Below, piece by piece: positions 8,978-17,925 of a stretch of DNA of 64,000 bases. The notes under the pieces are model-generated. The model made no database searches. It was not told the origin of the DNA and saw only the letters and a list, made by a program, of their open reading frames with translations. The translations under genes and the position numbers were made by a program. Position 1 is the first letter of the stretch. Every line of letters starts with the position of its first letter. The DNA is from JAHQVI01 sp963749875 (lineage in GTDB: Bacteria; Pseudomonadota; Alphaproteobacteria; Rhizobiales; Rhodomicrobiaceae), in the NCBI GenBank assembly GCA_963749875.1, contig CAVVOX010000004.1, positions 988,963 through 1,052,962 of the forward strand, in the 5' to 3' direction.

Positions 8978-9066
8978 GGTCGAATGCTCAAGAAGAGGAA
9001 AGGCCGGCTTTGGGCGGGGGCAGGGCATTAAGGGGGAGCCGCCTGATGGCGCTCCCCCAAGCGTGC

Positions 9067-9546
9067 TCAGCCAAGCCGAGCCTTTACCACGGCGGCGCCG
9101 GCAACGGCAAACAGCAAGTGTCCAACCAGCGAGGCCCAGGCCAACGGGACGAAGCCGAGAAACGGCGGCAGCCCCGCAAAGAGATGCGCCATAATGTAAA
9201 GGGCGAAGATCCACAGGCCGACGCCATATCCGAGCCCCACGATCCACCAGGGCAGAAACGGGAAAATCGCTTTTGCGATTGGCCGGGCAATGAAAATATA
9301 GCCGAATGGGTAGGCGATCAGCCCGACGAGAAAGTGGATGATCTCGGCAATCGTGCGGTCGCTGAGGCCGAAAACCGACTGGACGAGCGCAGCGGGTTCG
9401 AGCGGACCGCCGACCAAGAGCGGCGTGATTACCCGCGCCCATGTCTCCCAGACCACTTCGGAGGCGAGCCCCGCGAGCAGGATCGTCACGATGATGCCGC
9501 CTACTCCGACATCTCCGGCCGATGGTTTGGCTGCTTGCACGTTCAT
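9067..9546 (-). CDS. Conserved-looking integral membrane protein, unknown function
   Basis: A 159-residue protein with four predicted membrane helices (GIIVTILLAGLASEVVWETW, IIHFLVGLIAYPFGYIFIA, WWIVGLGYGVGLWIFALYIMA and a final one near 135-155). No signal peptide or catalytic motif is recognised. It lies about 90 bases upstream of the TPP enzyme on the same strand. A GGGGAG ribosome site precedes the ATG at 9546. Function is unknown. Confidence 0.7.
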   Translation of the reverse strand: MNVQAAKPSAGDVGVGGIIVTILLAGLASEVVWETWARVITPLLVGGPLEPAALVQSVFGLSDRTIAEIIHFLVGLIAYPFGYIFIARPIAKAIFPFLPWWIVGLGYGVGLWIFALYIMAHLFAGLPPFLGFVPLAWASLVGHLLFAVAGAAVVKARLG

Positions 9547-9658
9547 TGTTCATCTCCCCTGTGTTGACCGCGCGCTTTTTAGGAAAACCGCATACGGAAT
9601 ATAGTGCAAGCCGTCAGACGATGTTGTTGAATTGTTTTCAAATCGTCTTCAGCCGGCG

Positions 9659-10138
9659 TCAATTTTTCGCGACCAGGCCCGGCCAGTTTTTGTCAGCCTG
9701 CTGGATATAGGTGGCGGGCTTCTGAGCCCATTTTTTCTGAACCGATTTATCGTAATTCAGATAGAGCTTACCATCACGGATTGACCAGGCATCCGGCTCG
9801 ATTTTCACCAGATATCCTTTTGAGACGCCGAAAGCGCAATAGCCGCCATAGGCGGGGATGTATTTCTCCGGGTTGGCCTCGAACAGCGCCTTGTTCTCGG
9901 CGCTGGCGAAGTGCCATTTGACGCCATTATGGGTCACCGTGAATTCCGGCTTGCCCTTATGGGGAGCGCCTTCCGTGAAATAGGCGACCGGGTCATATCC
10001 TTTGATCGCCACGCCGTTTGTTCCGAGCGTATTGATTGCGCTTTGTGCGCCGCTCGCGCTTGGGACGAAATAGCTGGCTGCCGCGACCGTAATCACTGCG
10101 GCGACGACGAGACCGGCAAGGACTTTCAAACGTCTCAT
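9659..10138 (-). CDS. Secreted YHS-domain protein
   Basis: A 159-residue protein with an N-terminal signal sequence (basic MRRLK, hydrophobic core, cleavage likely near SASG, residues 27-30). The YHS-like domain occupies about residues 38-110: GVAIKGYDPVAYFTEGAP, KWHFASAENKALFEANPEKYIPAYGGYCAFG. YHS domains are small metal-binding modules; secreted alphaproteobacterial members are of unclear function. A TTTCCTCCGA-type complement gives a good ribosome site (CGGAGGAAA) before the ATG. Confidence 0.85.
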   Translation of the reverse strand: MRRLKVLAGLVVAAVITVAAASYFVPSASGAQSAINTLGTNGVAIKGYDPVAYFTEGAPHKGKPEFTVTHNGVKWHFASAENKALFEANPEKYIPAYGGYCAFGVSKGYLVKIEPDAWSIRDGKLYLNYDKSVQKKWAQKPATYIQQADKNWPGLVAKN

Positions 10139-10214
10139 GATTTCCTCCGAAGGTAGCTCGAGAGCGGCGGAACTCTTATCGGCATCGGATGCGCCACTCT
10201 AACTGTTTGTTTTG

Positions 10215-10260
10215 GCATCGGATTTACCAGAAAAGTGGATGCCACTTTTCGGTCCGATGC
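10215..10260. repeat. GCATCGGA-type palindrome
   Basis: A nested hairpin: outer arms GCATCGGA/TCCGATGC and inner arms GAAAAGTGG/CCACTTTTC. This resembles the palindromic repeats common between genes in Rhizobiales. It lies just past the 3' end of the TPR gene and upstream of the YHS gene, so a terminator role for the TPR gene is possible. Confidence 0.7.
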
Positions 10261-10261
10261 T

Positions 10262-11653
10262 CTAAATCAGCCTGACGAGAGCTGAGTGCTCGTGATGCGA
10301 CTGGCCCTGGCCGCCTTGCGCCGAAACGGGCGGCCGGCCGTTCATGCGCGCCGTAATCGCCTGGTGGAAGCGGTCCTCATGGCGCAACTCGCTGCGCAAC
10401 GCATCGATCGCGCGCAGCGAGGGATAATCCTGGCTCCTGATGGCGACCGCCATGAGCGACCGCAGGAACACATCGCGCTGGGCATTGCTGCCGCCGATCG
10501 CCGGCAGGCGTCTGGCGATCTCGGCGAGGCACAGGTCGCTTCTGGAGCAATGGCCGGGCATCCGGATCAGCGCCTCGGCGACACGCACGCCGATATAGCG
10601 GGCAACCCGGCCCTGATCGCTCCGGTCTGTCTTATGCCGGCGCATGGCTCCGATCAGCTCTTCGGCCGCGTTCATATCGCCGGCGGCGATCAGGGCCAGC
10701 AGATAATGGAGCGAAGCGAAAACGTAAGTGGTATCCGTGCGGCGGCGATGCGCGATCTCGTGAAGCGCCGACCAGCGGTCGCCCACATCGATGCCCTCCT
10801 GCTCGAGGCGCCACAGCATCGAAACGGCATTCGACATGTCGCGGAAATCGTCGGTCTGGACCGGCCGGACCTCCTCGTCATAGAGCGCAAGGACCTTGTC
10901 ATATTCGCCGCGTTCCAGATGCAGGAGCGCCAAATGCCAGGCCATGTGAAAAGAGAAATTGTTGCAGCGGGACCAGACCGGCCGGGAGGCGTTGAGCCAG
11001 TCCCGCCCCTCATCCACGCGGCCGGTCATCTCGAAGACGTGCGAAACGGCGTGCAGGCCCCAACTGTCGGCGGGTTCGATCTCGACCGCTCTTTTCCCGA
11101 CGGTCTCCGCCTCCGCATAGGCGCCGCTTTCCTCAAGGCCGAAGGCGTGGCAGCCGAGCAGGAAGCCATAGCCGGCGCCGCTCTCCGGGGCGCGCAAGAC
11201 GAGGTCGCCGGTCAGCCGGAGCATTGCCTGCCGGTCGCCCAGCATGAAGCGAAGGGCGTGGGCGATCTTGGCGCTGAGGAAGTCTTCAGGGGCTGTTTCC
11301 AAATGAAGTTCGAGCCGCTCCGCCGCGCGCCGGGAATAGCCGGCGACGGCTTGTTCGAGCGCCTCGACCAAGGCCGTTTCGCTCGGGGTCAGCGCCTTGC
11401 GGCTTGCCGCCGCTTTTTTCGTCGAATGCCAATAGTCCTTCGCCTGCGAGACGGCTTCTCGCCGGGCCAGCATGATATTGCCAAAAGCGCACAGAGCATG
11501 CGCCGCGACCAGATCGGGATCGGCTATGAGTGCCTGCTTCAGCGTATCGCCGAGTGGCCGGTGGGCGGCGACGGCCTCGACCGCATTTTCGAAGGCGGCC
11601 ACCGCCGCCGCGGAATCGCTTGCATGCTGCCCATAAAAGCGGTCTGTCTGCAC
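10262..11653 (-). CDS. TTC38-like tetratricopeptide repeat protein
   Basis: A 463-residue soluble protein starting at GTG (11653). Helical repeats run through most of it, and the middle carries the TTC38 family signature: GYGFLLGCHAFGLEESG, SWGLHAVSHVFEMTGR and FSFHMAWHLALLHLERG (about residues 145-255). Members of this family are found from bacteria to mammals with no assigned activity; the conserved His residues in these motifs are suggestive. It has no signal peptide. The neighbours are unrelated and give no pathway. Confidence 0.8.
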   Translation of the reverse strand: MQTDRFYGQHASDSAAAVAAFENAVEAVAAHRPLGDTLKQALIADPDLVAAHALCAFGNIMLARREAVSQAKDYWHSTKKAAASRKALTPSETALVEALEQAVAGYSRRAAERLELHLETAPEDFLSAKIAHALRFMLGDRQAMLRLTGDLVLRAPESGAGYGFLLGCHAFGLEESGAYAEAETVGKRAVEIEPADSWGLHAVSHVFEMTGRVDEGRDWLNASRPVWSRCNNFSFHMAWHLALLHLERGEYDKVLALYDEEVRPVQTDDFRDMSNAVSMLWRLEQEGIDVGDRWSALHEIAHRRRTDTTYVFASLHYLLALIAAGDMNAAEELIGAMRRHKTDRSDQGRVARYIGVRVAEALIRMPGHCSRSDLCLAEIARRLPAIGGSNAQRDVFLRSLMAVAIRSQDYPSLRAIDALRSELRHEDRFHQAITARMNGRPPVSAQGGQGQSHHEHSALVRLI

Positions 11654-12031
11654 CCTTCACTCCTTTATTCGCTCACCCGGAATCGCCTAGGGGCGCGCAA
11701 CGCGCCGATATTGCGGACGGATCGCGGAAGTTTGAGCTTCGCTCGATTGGTTTTGTAGAATAACTTTCGCCGTGAGGGGCGATCTCTGCAATTCAACTCG
11801 GATCACAAGCGTGCCAGCGAAAAACTGTACAGCTGATGAAGAATCGCGCGTCGTGCGGCGAATTGAAGGCGGCAGAGCGCGTGATGCGGAGTTGCCTGCC
11901 CGGCAAGCGAAAAGGACCGGGCCAAATCGGGCGCGCCCTTTCGTCACCAAATTGGATTGGAACAATTCGAGGCCTGACAGCCGTGCCGCCTCACGCCGCG
12001 ACGGTGGCGCCGCGTCGCTGGCGCTGTATGC
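11654..12031. other. Intergenic region, no gene recognised
   Basis: About 380 bases lie between the start of the TPR gene and the end of the gamma-glutamyltransferase gene. Short reading frames here are GC-driven and lack family similarity. No repeat or hairpin stands out. Confidence 0.5.
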
Positions 12032-13838
12032 TCAATATGCCGCGACGGCGCCATCCGCCGCGCGCGGGTCGGCCGCCCCGAGCAGATAGCCATCCTTGCG
12101 CAGGATGGAATTGGTCCGCCCCAGCACGCGATGGACGAAATGCCCGCTTTCGTCCTTCGGCAGAACGAAGCCGCGTTCCTCCAACAGGCGCAGCGTGTCG
12201 ACCGAGAACTCCTTCCTCGGTGATGACATTGTCCGGCAGCCATTGATGGTGGATGCGCGGCACGGCGGTTGCCTCGGCGATGTTCATGTCGAATTCGAGC
12301 ACATTGAGCAGAACCTGCATGACGACCGTAATGATGGTGCTGCCGCCTGGGCTGCCCGTGGCGATGAAGGGCTCGCCATCCTTCAGGACAATGGTCGGCG
12401 TCATCGAGGACAGCGGGCGCTTTTGCGCCTCGATCGCATTGGCGTCGCCCCCGACGAGGCCGTAGGCATTCGGCACGCCCGGCTTGGCGGCAAAATCGTC
12501 CATTTCGTTGTTGAGCAGAAAGCCGGCTCCGTCGACCGAGTACCCGCTGCCGAAGGCGAAGTTGATCGTAAAGGTATTGGCGACGGCATTGCCGTCCTTG
12601 TCCATGACGGAAAAATGGGTCGTGTCCTGGCTCTCCTTGGCAGGCGGCGTTCCGGCGGAGATGTCGGACGATTTGGAGGCCTTCTTCAGATCGATGCCTT
12701 GCCGAAGCCGATCCGCATAAGCCTTGCTCGTCAGACCTGCAACGGGGACGTCCCAGAAATCCGGATCACCCATATGCTTTGCCCGGTCCGCATAGGCGCG
12801 GCGCATGGCCTCGACGAGCCTGTGGATGTAATCGGCGCTGTTATGCCCGGTGGCTTTGAGGTCGTAACCTTCGAGGATGTTCAGCATCTGGACGAGATGC
12901 GTTCCACCCGAGGATGGCGGCGGCATGGAGGCGATTTCATAGCCGCGGAACGTCCCGCGCACCGGCTCGCGCTCGACAACGCGGTAATTCTTCAGGTCGT
13001 CGAGCGTGATCAGCCCGTTTCCCTGCTTCATTTCCGCGACGATCCGGTCGGCAACCGGGCCTTGATAGAAGCCCTCGCGGCCGCGTTCGACAATTGCGCG
13101 CAGCGTGCCGCCTAGGTCCGGCTGTCTCAGCCTTTCCCCCACATTGTAGGGGCGGCCGTCCGCGTGCAGGAAGTAGCTCACCGATGAGGGATCTTTGGCA
13201 AAGCGGTCCCGGCTGCGCGCCAGGGCAAAGGCGAGGCCCCAGGGAATCGGAAAGCCTTCTTCGGCAAGGCGGATGGCGGGGGCGAGGGCATCGGCAAGAC
13301 TCATCGTGCCGTATTTTTCGAGCGCGTGGATCATGCCCGCGACCGTGCCCGGAACGCCCGCGGACGCCCGGCTGAAGCGGGCCTTTTTGTTGTCCACGTC
13401 GCCATCGGCGCCGATGAACAGGTCGCGCGTCGCCGCTTTCGGCGCCATTTCGCGATAGTCGATCGCGACGACCTTCTTTTCCTTCGCCAGCGCGATCAGC
13501 ATGAAGCCGCCGCCACCGAGATTGCCCGCTTGCGGATGCGTCACGGCCAATGCGAAACCGGTCGCGACCGCCGCATCGACGGCATTGCCGCCCTTGCGGA
13601 GGATCTCCGCGCCGACGTCGGCCGCGATCCGGTCCTGCGCCGCGACCATGCCGTTCTTCGCGACCACCGGATGAAAGCGGTCGTTCCGGGAGATCAGGGC
13701 GGCCGCGGCCGGATCATCGGCGCGCTGCGCATGGGCCGGCAGGGCAGCCACGAGCATCCCGACGATGGCGGCGGCGCAGGCGGCGGTGCGAAGGTTCGAG
13801 AGACGCGGGAAGTTAGACAAGGATGGCTGGCGAAGCAT
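12032..13838 (-). pseudogene. ggt: Gamma-glutamyltransferase, frameshifted near the C-terminus
   Basis: A secreted N-terminal nucleophile hydrolase of about 602 codons with a signal peptide (residues 18-38, ending AHA). Features include RKGGNAVDAAVATGFALAVTHPQ, the SSGGTHLVQMLNILE segment, the autocleavage/catalytic Thr in DTTHFSVMDKDG (about residue 410) and the ATGSPGGSTI loop. GGT cleaves gamma-glutamyl bonds of glutathione in the periplasm. The frame shifts at about 12,214, one extra base in GGAGTTC, after which the correct tail (FSVDTLRLLEERGF to the TAC/TGA end) continues in another frame. Total span is 3n+1. All catalytic parts precede the shift; a product with a wrong C-terminus is possible, as is a sequencing error. 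Confidence 0.85.
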
Positions 13839-14137
13839 GTAGTCTTCCCTTTCGCGGCGGCGGTTTTGTCCCGATACCGGTCATCATACGCGCCCGAATG
13901 GGATCAATTGAGGACAAAGCTCTTGAAGAAACCGCTCGCATAAGTTGCAGAATGGCCGCAGCGGAGATGTAAAATACAATTTATAAGCGAATATCTTTGG
14001 ATAATTTCAACCTAAACGCGAAGGAACGTGTAAAGTGCGCGCGTCGCTCGGACCTGCGGAGCCGTGGCGTATGCGTTTTGACCGTGGGGCGGGATCAGTG
14101 GGTTTGTTCAGATCAGTGTTGAGGGTGTGTAAGAACA

Positions 14138-14917
14138 ATGTGCAAGTATGTTTGTGTGGCGTCGCGTTTCGTGTTCGCGTTCGCCTCAGCGGCGGCTGCC
14201 TGGAGCCCGGCCAGTGCAGCGGATCTCGGGGACTACAATCGAAGCTATAAGGATTACGGCGATCCGATCGTCGTTCCCCCGGCTTATTTCTCCTGGACAG
14301 GATTCTATATCGGTGGCCATCTCGGTTATGGCTGGGGATCGTCCTCGTCATTCAACGTGCCGGGCGCGGGGAATGGCGACGCGTTCAATGGCGCGGGTGG
14401 GTTCGCCATCGAGCCGAATGGCTGGCTCGGCGGCGTCACGCTTGGCTATAATTGGCAGACGGATGCCTTCGTTGCCGGCGTAGAGTCGGATATCGGCTAT
14501 CTCGGCGCCGATGATAGCCAGAGGTCGTTAAGCGCATTTACGACGGCCGACTATGGTGGCTATGGGACGCTGACGGCTCGGCTCGGCTATGGCGAGGATC
14601 GCTGGCTGTTCTACGGCAAAGGCGGTCTCGCTCTTGCCGATATCGAAAATCGGGCCGGTGCCATTACCAGCGGCGCAATTGACTCGGACGATTTCACCAA
14701 GCTGCGCGAGGTGAAGAGCGGCTGGGCGTTAGGCGCCGGTGCGGAGTTCGCTTTCCAGCCCAACATGTCGATGAAAGTCGAATATCTCTACATGGATTTC
14801 GGCGAGGACCATTCCCGGAATACGGACGGCGATGTGTTCCGGCATGAAAACGACATTCACACGCTGAAGGTTGGCTTGAACTACAGCCTTCAGCGCGTTT
14901 TCGAGCCGTTGAAATAG
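14138..14917 (+). CDS. Outer membrane beta-barrel protein (Omp25/OmpW-like porin family)
   Basis: A 259-residue protein with a signal peptide ending at ASA (residues 1-30) followed by an eight-stranded type barrel. SWTGFYIGGHLGYGWG at the first strand, FAIEPNGWLGGVTLGYNWQ, YGTLTARLGYGEDRWLFYGKGGLAL, and a C-terminal strand LKVGLNYSLQRVFEPL are typical of rhizobial Omp25/Omp31 proteins. These contribute to outer membrane stability. The gene is divergent from ggt, with about 300 bases between the two starts and no recognised gene in that gap. Confidence 0.85.
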   Translation: MCKYVCVASRFVFAFASAAAAWSPASAADLGDYNRSYKDYGDPIVVPPAYFSWTGFYIGGHLGYGWGSSSSFNVPGAGNGDAFNGAGGFAIEPNGWLGGVTLGYNWQTDAFVAGVESDIGYLGADDSQRSLSAFTTADYGGYGTLTARLGYGEDRWLFYGKGGLALADIENRAGAITSGAIDSDDFTKLREVKSGWALGAGAEFAFQPNMSMKVEYLYMDFGEDHSRNTDGDVFRHENDIHTLKVGLNYSLQRVFEPLK

Positions 14918-15133
14918 TCACAGGGATTGCGGAGAGCGCGGGGCCTCGGGCAAGCCGCGCTTCCTTGCATCTTGCCGGCGAAGTCTCTGGGCTCATTGCG
15001 GCGGAAGGTGCCGCGAGGGCAAGCGCGGGATGTTGCTTTGCACGGCATTGCGCCAATCGGTGCGGCGAGAGCCGCGGGTGATGGTTTCAGCCAATGTGGA
15101 TGGGCGCCGTCGGACAGCGGCCGCGATCTTCGA

Positions 15134-15643
15134 TCACGCCGTTACGCGCATGGAGACCTCGATCGCGGGTGTGTTTCGCAGGGTTTGATAGACGACACAG
15201 TACCGCTCGGTGAGCTTCAACAGCGTGTCACGTTGCTCATCGGTGAGATTGCCGTCAATGTCGAAGACTAGCCGGATGTCGCGGAAACCGACCGGCGCAT
15301 CCCTGGCGACGCCCAGCGTACCGCGAACATCGAGATCGCCCTCGGCGCGCACCTTTGCCTCACCGATATCGAGGCCGAGCGCCGTCGCCACCGCATTCAG
15401 CGTCACGCCCGCGCAGGCAACCAGCGCTTCCAGCAACATGTCGCCCGAACAGGCATGCATACCTGTCCCGCCCGTCGCTGGATGCAGTCCCGCCTCGATT
15501 AGCGCCTTGGACGTCTGCACCGAGCAGGTCACGCCCTCGCCGACCGTGCCCTCAGCTTTCAACGTGATCAGCGCCGCATCAGGTGTATCGCGATAGCGCT
15601 CCTTGATCGGGGCCTGCATGGCTTTGAGTGCATCGGCATCCAT
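15134..15643 (-). CDS. OsmC family peroxiredoxin-like protein
   Basis: A 169-residue OsmC/Ohr-superfamily protein. The conserved region includes the two redox Cys positions (HACSGDMLLEALVACAGVTLNAVA, about residues 90-113) and a C-terminal YCVVYQTLRNTPAIEVSM. OsmC-type enzymes reduce organic hydroperoxides. The ATG at 15643 is preferred, because residues encoded further upstream come from the repeat element at 15711-15804 and read as noise. Confidence 0.82.
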   Translation of the reverse strand: MDADALKAMQAPIKERYRDTPDAALITLKAEGTVGEGVTCSVQTSKALIEAGLHPATGGTGMHACSGDMLLEALVACAGVTLNAVATALGLDIGEAKVRAEGDLDVRGTLGVARDAPVGFRDIRLVFDIDGNLTDEQRDTLLKLTERYCVVYQTLRNTPAIEVSMRVTA

Positions 15644-15710
15644 TGGCTGTTTCCTTGTTATGCGGTGTTGATCATAACATACCACGCATTTTGGCGGATT
15701 GCCTGATCCC

Positions 15711-15804
15711 GTAGGATGGGTTGAAGACAGTTCAGGCGGGCTGATATCCAGCAATAGATTGCAGAGCATTTGATGGGTTTCGCGGGGGCTCAAACCCATC
15801 CTAC
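15711..15804. repeat. REP-like inverted pair (GTAGGATGGGTT...AACCCATCCTAC)
   Basis: Two oppositely oriented copies of GTAGGATGGGTTGA separated by about 60 bases, with a GATGGGTTTCGC stem between. This is the first of a cluster of such repeats surrounding the RAYT gene at 16539-17069. Confidence 0.85.
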
Positions 15805-15807
15805 GAA

Positions 15808-16320
15808 CTATTTCCCGAAATATATCTTCTCGCCCGTCCGCGGATTCATCCCGTAGGTCGCCAATTCCTCCTCATCGTAATCGTCGGGATCGGGATATTG
15901 CTCCGGCGCTTCGCCCTTCGAGGCGACGACGCGCGGGTAACGGGTCTTCGGCTGCTTTGTGCTCTGTTCCTTCAGGCTCACGCGAAAGAGCCATTCATCG
16001 CCATAGTCGAACAGGAATATCATCTTGTGTCCGGCTTCAGGAAACGCCTGCGCGATCGTCGTCTTCTCCACGCCAAGAACGCCCGGATCGGCCTCACCCA
16101 TATCGGCGAACAATTCGTATCTGGGCATGGCGTCGTACATCTTCCGGGGCGTCAGGCCGCTATAGAAGCCGAATGCATGGTCGAAATCGAAGCCGAATGA
16201 ATCGAGGATCGCCTTAGCGAGTTTGTAGAGGGTTTTGGAGCCCTCGATCTCGATGTCCCGGTAGATGGATTTGTCATGTTCAAACGCGGCGCGCAGGATC
16301 AGTGTGTCGGTCTGTGGCAT
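15808..16320 (-). CDS. pRiA4b ORF-3-like / IS1096 passenger TnpR-like protein
   Basis: A 170-residue protein of the PRiA4_ORF3 family: LKAAFEHDKSIYRDIEIEG-type N-terminus, LYKLAKAILDSFGFDFDHAFGFY, KMIFLFDYGDEWLFRVSL and a C-terminal YGMNPRTGEKIYFGK. The family was first noted as a passenger of mobile elements and plasmids but is widespread on chromosomes; its activity is unknown. Here it abuts the REP/RAYT repeat nest, with no recombinase nearby. Confidence 0.8.
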   Translation of the reverse strand: MPQTDTLILRAAFEHDKSIYRDIEIEGSKTLYKLAKAILDSFGFDFDHAFGFYSGLTPRKMYDAMPRYELFADMGEADPGVLGVEKTTIAQAFPEAGHKMIFLFDYGDEWLFRVSLKEQSTKQPKTRYPRVVASKGEAPEQYPDPDDYDEEELATYGMNPRTGEKIYFGK

Positions 16321-16480
16321 GTCGGAAGCTCCGGCGAATTGCTGACGTGAGGCAATATGTTAGCTGGAGTCGAAATGTGCAGAAATGGGCCTGCCGGTGA
16401 TTGTCCCCGGAGTTTGTTGTGCTTGTCAGAACATTTCACTGTTCGTCATTTCACCGGATGGCCCGGCTTCAGCATGAGCG

Positions 16481-16513
16481 GTAGGATGGGTTGAGCACTC
16501 GCGAAACCCATCA
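16481..16513. repeat. REP-like hairpin upstream of RAYT
   Basis: GTAGGATGGGTTGAGC followed by GCGAAACCCATC: a compact hairpin of the same family as 15711-15804 and 17066-17159. It lies 25 bases before the RAYT start codon. Confidence 0.85.
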
Positions 16514-16538
16514 ATTCGTCGAGAACGCAGCACGCGCA

Positions 16539-17069
16539 ATGACCAATTACCGGCGGAACTTTACAGCGGGAGGGACTTATTTCTTCACGCTGAACCTGGT
16601 GGATCGTCGTTCATCGCTTTTGACCGAGAATATCAGCCGCCTACGCTCCGCATTTCGATATACGAGAGCGCGGCATCCGTTCGAGACAGTGGCGATCGTC
16701 GTCCTGCCTGACCACCTGCACACGATATGGCGCTTGCCGGAGGACGATGCCGATTTCTCAACGAGATGGCGTCTGATCAAATCCGCCGTCTCGCGGTCAT
16801 TGCCCGCCACCGAGCGCATATCGAAAAGCCGCCAGAGCAAAGGCGAACGCGGCCTCTGGCAGCGGCGCTTCTGGGAGCACACCATCCGCGACGAGCGGGA
16901 TTTCGCGCGCCATGTCGATTACATCCATTTCAATCCGGTCAAACATGGGTATGTGCGGAGCGCGCGAGATTGGCCGTATTCTTCGTTCCACCGGATGGTC
17001 AAACTCGGCATTTACCCGGAAGATTGGGGCGGCGATTTCGAGGAAGATGATTGCGAATTTGGTGAGTAG
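16539..17069 (+). CDS. REP-associated tyrosine transposase (RAYT)
   Basis: A 176-residue IS200-like Y1 HUH nuclease of the transposase_17 group. The N-terminus YRRNFTAGGTYFFTLNLVDR, the HUH motif in LPDHLHTIWRLP (about residue 70), the WQRRFWEHTIRDERD motif, and the catalytic region HVDYIHFNPVKHGYV (about residues 135-150) are all present. RAYTs nick and join REP hairpins. Hairpins of one family lie immediately on both sides, so the gene and its substrates are together and apparently intact. The ATG at 16539 is chosen; an earlier in-frame start lies inside the upstream hairpin. Confidence 0.92.
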   Translation: MTNYRRNFTAGGTYFFTLNLVDRRSSLLTENISRLRSAFRYTRARHPFETVAIVVLPDHLHTIWRLPEDDADFSTRWRLIKSAVSRSLPATERISKSRQSKGERGLWQRRFWEHTIRDERDFARHVDYIHFNPVKHGYVRSARDWPYSSFHRMVKLGIYPEDWGGDFEEDDCEFGE

Positions 17070-17159
17070 GATGGGTAGAAGCCCGCGCAAGCGGGGCTGA
17101 AACCCATCAATGATTTGCGAAAGATTTGATGGGTTTCGCTGTGCTCAACCCATCCTACG
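17066..17159. repeat. REP-like inverted pair downstream of RAYT
   Basis: GTAGGATGGGT on the left and ACCCATCCTAC on the right, with an internal GAAACCCATCAA / TTTGATGGGTTTC stem. It overlaps the RAYT stop codon. A further single arm (GTAGGATGGCGTTGAGCGAAG) is at 17260-17280. Confidence 0.87.
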
Positions 17160-17264
17160 CGGTCCGGCGGCGTGTAGCGTAGGCGAAACCAACAGAGCCT
17201 TGGAAAAAGCCTCTCCTACGGGCCCTCCGCGATAGAACCCGTATGATATCGGCGCGAAGGTAGG

Positions 17265-17915
17265 ATGGCGTTGAGCGAAGACAAATGCTGTTCAGTCGTT
17301 GTCCCGGAATTTGATTCGTTTCATCGTAGTAGGCTCAACTATCCTCAGGATTGGGACGGCGACGCCTGCGAATATGAGAATGTTTTTCCGAGAGCGGAGG
17401 CAGTGTGGGGTAAAATGGGGAAATGGCGAAAATTCACCGGTGATAAAAACCGCAACAAACCTTACCGGTCGACAACCGTAGTGCCCTCGGTCGTTTATGA
17501 GGGGAAATATGCGCCACTAAAGTATCCAAAAAGCAATATCCGTATTTATGCAGAAAGGAATCGAGCTATCCCTACTCCAGCGGAGCGGAGACTAGAGTTA
17601 ATTTTAGCTAATCATAGCTTATTTAAAAATAAATTTAAAACTCAGTACCCTATTAGTGGAAAATGGATTGTAGATTTCTTCTTTCCAGAAGTCAGGCTTG
17701 CGATAGAAGTTGATGGTTATTATCACAAAAACCCTAACCAGAGACAACGAGACAGAATGAAAGAGGCTGATTGTCAAAGATTTGATATTACCTTGATACG
17801 TATTCATAACCGAGAAGTGTTTGGTGATAAAGAACGATTGAAAGACAAACTTAAACATGGATATTCTGTTGCGACCAACCGAGACAACAAAATAATTGGT
17901 CGGCGAATAACGTAA
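17265..17915 (+). CDS. DUF559/Vsr-like endonuclease-fold protein
   Basis: A 216-residue protein whose second half (about residues 105-205) is a DUF559 domain: PTPAERRLELILANHSLFKNKFKTQYPISGKW, then IVDFFFPEVRLAIEVDGYYH with the PD-(D/E)xK-type acids, then FDITLIRIHNREVF. These are predicted nucleases related to the very-short-patch repair enzyme. The apparent start codon is inside a REP arm (17260-17280), so the first 80 or so residues may be repeat- or junction-derived. The region from about 17,480 is strikingly AT-rich compared with the neighbours, a sign of horizontal acquisition. Confidence 0.7.
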   Translation: MALSEDKCCSVVVPEFDSFHRSRLNYPQDWDGDACEYENVFPRAEAVWGKMGKWRKFTGDKNRNKPYRSTTVVPSVVYEGKYAPLKYPKSNIRIYAERNRAIPTPAERRLELILANHSLFKNKFKTQYPISGKWIVDFFFPEVRLAIEVDGYYHKNPNQRQRDRMKEADCQRFDITLIRIHNREVFGDKERLKDKLKHGYSVATNRDNKIIGRRIT

Positions 17916-17925
17916 CTCATTTATC

